Shown piece after piece: positions 14,734 through 16,065 of a DNA stretch of 16,065 nucleotides. Each line of letters starts with the position of its first letter. Within the stretch, counting starts at the first letter, position 1. The DNA is from an uncultured Clostridia bacterium (GTDB lineage: Bacteria > Bacillota > Clostridia > Oscillospirales > CAG-382): the NCBI GenBank assembly GCA_947627335.1, contig CANQVQ010000032.1:1-16065 (forward strand), given 5' to 3'. The notes below the pieces were generated by a model that saw only the letters and a list, made by a program, of their open reading frames with translations, was not told the DNA's origin and ran no database searches. The translations under genes were made by a program, and so were the position numbers.

Positions 14734-14762
14734 GGACGACCCGGCGCACCGCCGCATCGTCC
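14734..14762 (-). other. Imperfect GC-rich hairpin after the permease gene
   Basis: GGACGA (14734-14739) pairs with TCGTCC (14757-14762), and inside it CGGCG (14742-14746) pairs with CGCCG (14750-14754) around a 3-base loop, with a 2-by-2 internal mismatch. It lies about 40 bases downstream of the permease stop and upstream of the polA promoter. It has no T run directly after it, so it is only a weak candidate for a terminator or mRNA-end structure. Nothing else is recognised in 14686-14803. Confidence 0.35.
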
Positions 14763-14803
14763 CTTGCGATTCCAAACCGTTTTGTTCTTTTTTGCGGGAT
14801 CCT

Positions 14804-15791
14804 TCAGCGCTCCTCGCGGAAGTAGGACAATCCGAGCGCGGCGGGACCCTGATCCCCCTTGCGCCGACGCAGATTGACCAGAATGAGCACGAGAATCGTG
14901 ATGACATACGGCAGCATCCGCATCAGATCGGTCGAAACCGTGATGCCGAGCAGCTGCGGCAGGTAGACGTACGCCCAGTAGCAGAATCCGAAGATCAGCG
15001 ACCCCCAGAGCAGGTTCAGCGGCTTCCAGAGCGCGAAAATGACCAACGCGACCGCCAGCCAGCCGAACGCTTCGAGCGTATACACGTCCGCCGTCGACCA
15101 CGCGCCGCTCTTGAACTCCATCACGCAGAACACCGACCAGCCCCGCCCCGATCGAGGACGCGAGGTAGCGGTATTTTGTCACGCTGATCCCGGCGGCGTC
15201 CGCCGTGCCGGGGTTTTCGCCGACGGCGCGCAGGTGAAGCCCCGCACGGGTGTGGTAGAGGAACAGCGACAGCACAATGACCGCCCCGATCGTCACGTAG
15301 AGCATGAACCCGTACCGGAAGAACACTTCGGAAGCCCAGCCGAGCTTCTCCGAAAGGAACGGGATCTTCGCGGTGAACACGCGGAAGGCGGCTTCGCAGC
15401 GAACGTTGCCGCTTTCGGACTTGATGAAATAATAGGAAAGAAATTCCGCAAGCCCACAGCCGAAGATCGTCAGCACCAGTCCGACGACGTTCTGGTTGAT
15501 GCGCAGGCTGACCGTGAAGAAACTGTAGAGCAGCCCGAGCAGCATCGCCGCGAGGAAGGAACTCCCGAGCGAGATCAGCAGGATCAGCACCACCGACGGC
15601 TCCTCCACCGCGTTGCAGTAGGAATAGACCGTGATGAAGCCCGCCGACGCGCCGACGCACATGGTTCCCGGCGTACCGAGGTTGAGCGACCCCGCCTTTT
15701 CGGTCAGCAGTTCACCGAGGGCGGCGAGCGCGAGGAACGCGGCGAACGGGACCGCCTGCTGCACCCAGCCGAGAATACTGGTCCAGATCAT
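14804..15791 (-). pseudogene. BMP-family ABC transporter permease, frameshifted
   Basis: This is the second membrane subunit of a nucleoside/BMP-type ABC importer (NupQ-like). The N-terminal part runs from the ATG at 15791 (MIWTSILGWVQQ) through LGTPGTMCVGA, LRINQNVVGLVLTIFG and GENPGTADAAGISVTKYRYLA to GAGLVG near 15132. Homology then continues in another frame from FCVMEFKSGAWS to the usual C-terminus ALGLSYFREER. Joining the two frames gives a protein of about 328 residues, normal for the family apart from a few residues missing at the junction. The first frame alone would run on into nonsense to 14682. The ATG overlaps the stop of the upstream permease as ATGA. This may be a real broken gene or a sequencing or assembly error. 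Confidence 0.88.
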
Positions 15792-16065
15792 ACCGTTTCC
15801 GCCTCCTTTCCGGCGTGCGAGCGCAGGATCCGATACCGGATGAAGAACTCGCTGCCGATGACGACCAGCAGCATCACGCCGACCATCACGTCCGCCGCCG
15901 GCGCGGAGAAGCCGATCGTGCCGTAGGTATTCGACATCAATGCGGCGCCCTTCTCAAGCGCGACGACCAGCAGCGCGACGCCCGCCATGGTGAACGTGTT
16001 GAACTTGGAGAGCCACGCGACGATGATGGCGGTAAAGCCGTATCCCTCCGTCATATCCGTGGAAA
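15788..16065 (-). CDS. BMP-family ABC transporter permease, C-terminal part
   Basis: This frame is open to the right edge of the window, so the gene is incomplete at its 5' end. The visible 92 residues include TEGYGFTAIIVAWLSKFNTF, two hydrophobic helices and the basic tail FFIRYRILRSH. This is the usual ending of the larger NupP-like permease of nucleoside/BMP importers, in which GxGFTAIAVAWLAKxNP is conserved. It is the first of two permeases; the second starts within its stop codon. The expected ATP-binding protein and substrate-binding lipoprotein would lie beyond the right edge. The Met at 16054 is internal and not a start. Confidence 0.82.
   Translation of the reverse strand, partial: STDMTEGYGFTAIIVAWLSKFNTFTMAGVALLVVALEKGAALMSNTYGTIGFSAPAADVMVGVMLLVVIGSEFFIRYRILRSHAGKEAETV

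Noticed and set aside
12669..14825. A 718-codon open frame on the + strand opposite polA
   Set aside because: It is a mirror of the clearly identified polA gene, has no domain or ribosome site, and runs through the polA promoter. GC-rich codon use leaves few stops on the opposite strand.

Overview
The window looks like a piece of a GC-rich, endospore-forming member of the Clostridia, most likely an uncultured relative of the Oscillospiraceae/Ruminococcaceae. The evidence is an almost complete spoIIIA operon, Firmicute-type promoters and Shine-Dalgarno sites, and clostridial BMP-family nucleoside permeases. The taxon is an inference from gene content and composition; no 16S or other marker is present.

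Left half, + strand. Positions 1-75 are a short minus-strand piece of a valyl-tRNA synthetase gene. It is joined abruptly to a 5'-truncated spoIIIAA, so the left edge looks chimeric. spoIIIAB to spoIIIAH follow in the canonical order with overlapping or closely spaced genes, ending at a strong intrinsic terminator (4434-4468). A new sigma-A-type promoter (4500-4528) then drives three genes: a membrane-anchored phosphodiester glycosidase (NAGPA domain), a family 2 glycosyltransferase fused to a GtrA flippase domain, and a divergent Lgt-like integral membrane protein. This looks like an envelope glycoconjugate or lipid-modification cassette whose product is unknown.

The halves meet at 7632-7670, a perfect hairpin flanked by A and T runs that can terminate transcription from both sides.

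Right half, all minus strand (read from right to left). The C-terminal end of one BMP-family ABC permease overlaps a second permease that carries a frameshift near 15131. Next comes a near-consensus promoter (14656-14685) for polA (DNA polymerase I), which is followed 19 bases later by asnB (glutamine-hydrolysing asparagine synthetase). A separate promoter, with a perfect 10-base palindrome between its -35 and -10 elements, drives a 640-residue secreted, membrane-anchored surface protein with Ser/Thr/Asp tandem repeats and three bacterial-repeat beta domains. A small single-pass membrane protein follows 4 bases later.

Most of the window is ordinary clostridial core genome. The points that deserve a second look are the valS/spoIIIAA junction, the CTG start of spoIIIAE, the three-gene glycosyl/Lgt-like cassette, the surface-protein pair with its operator-like palindrome, and the frameshifted permease.
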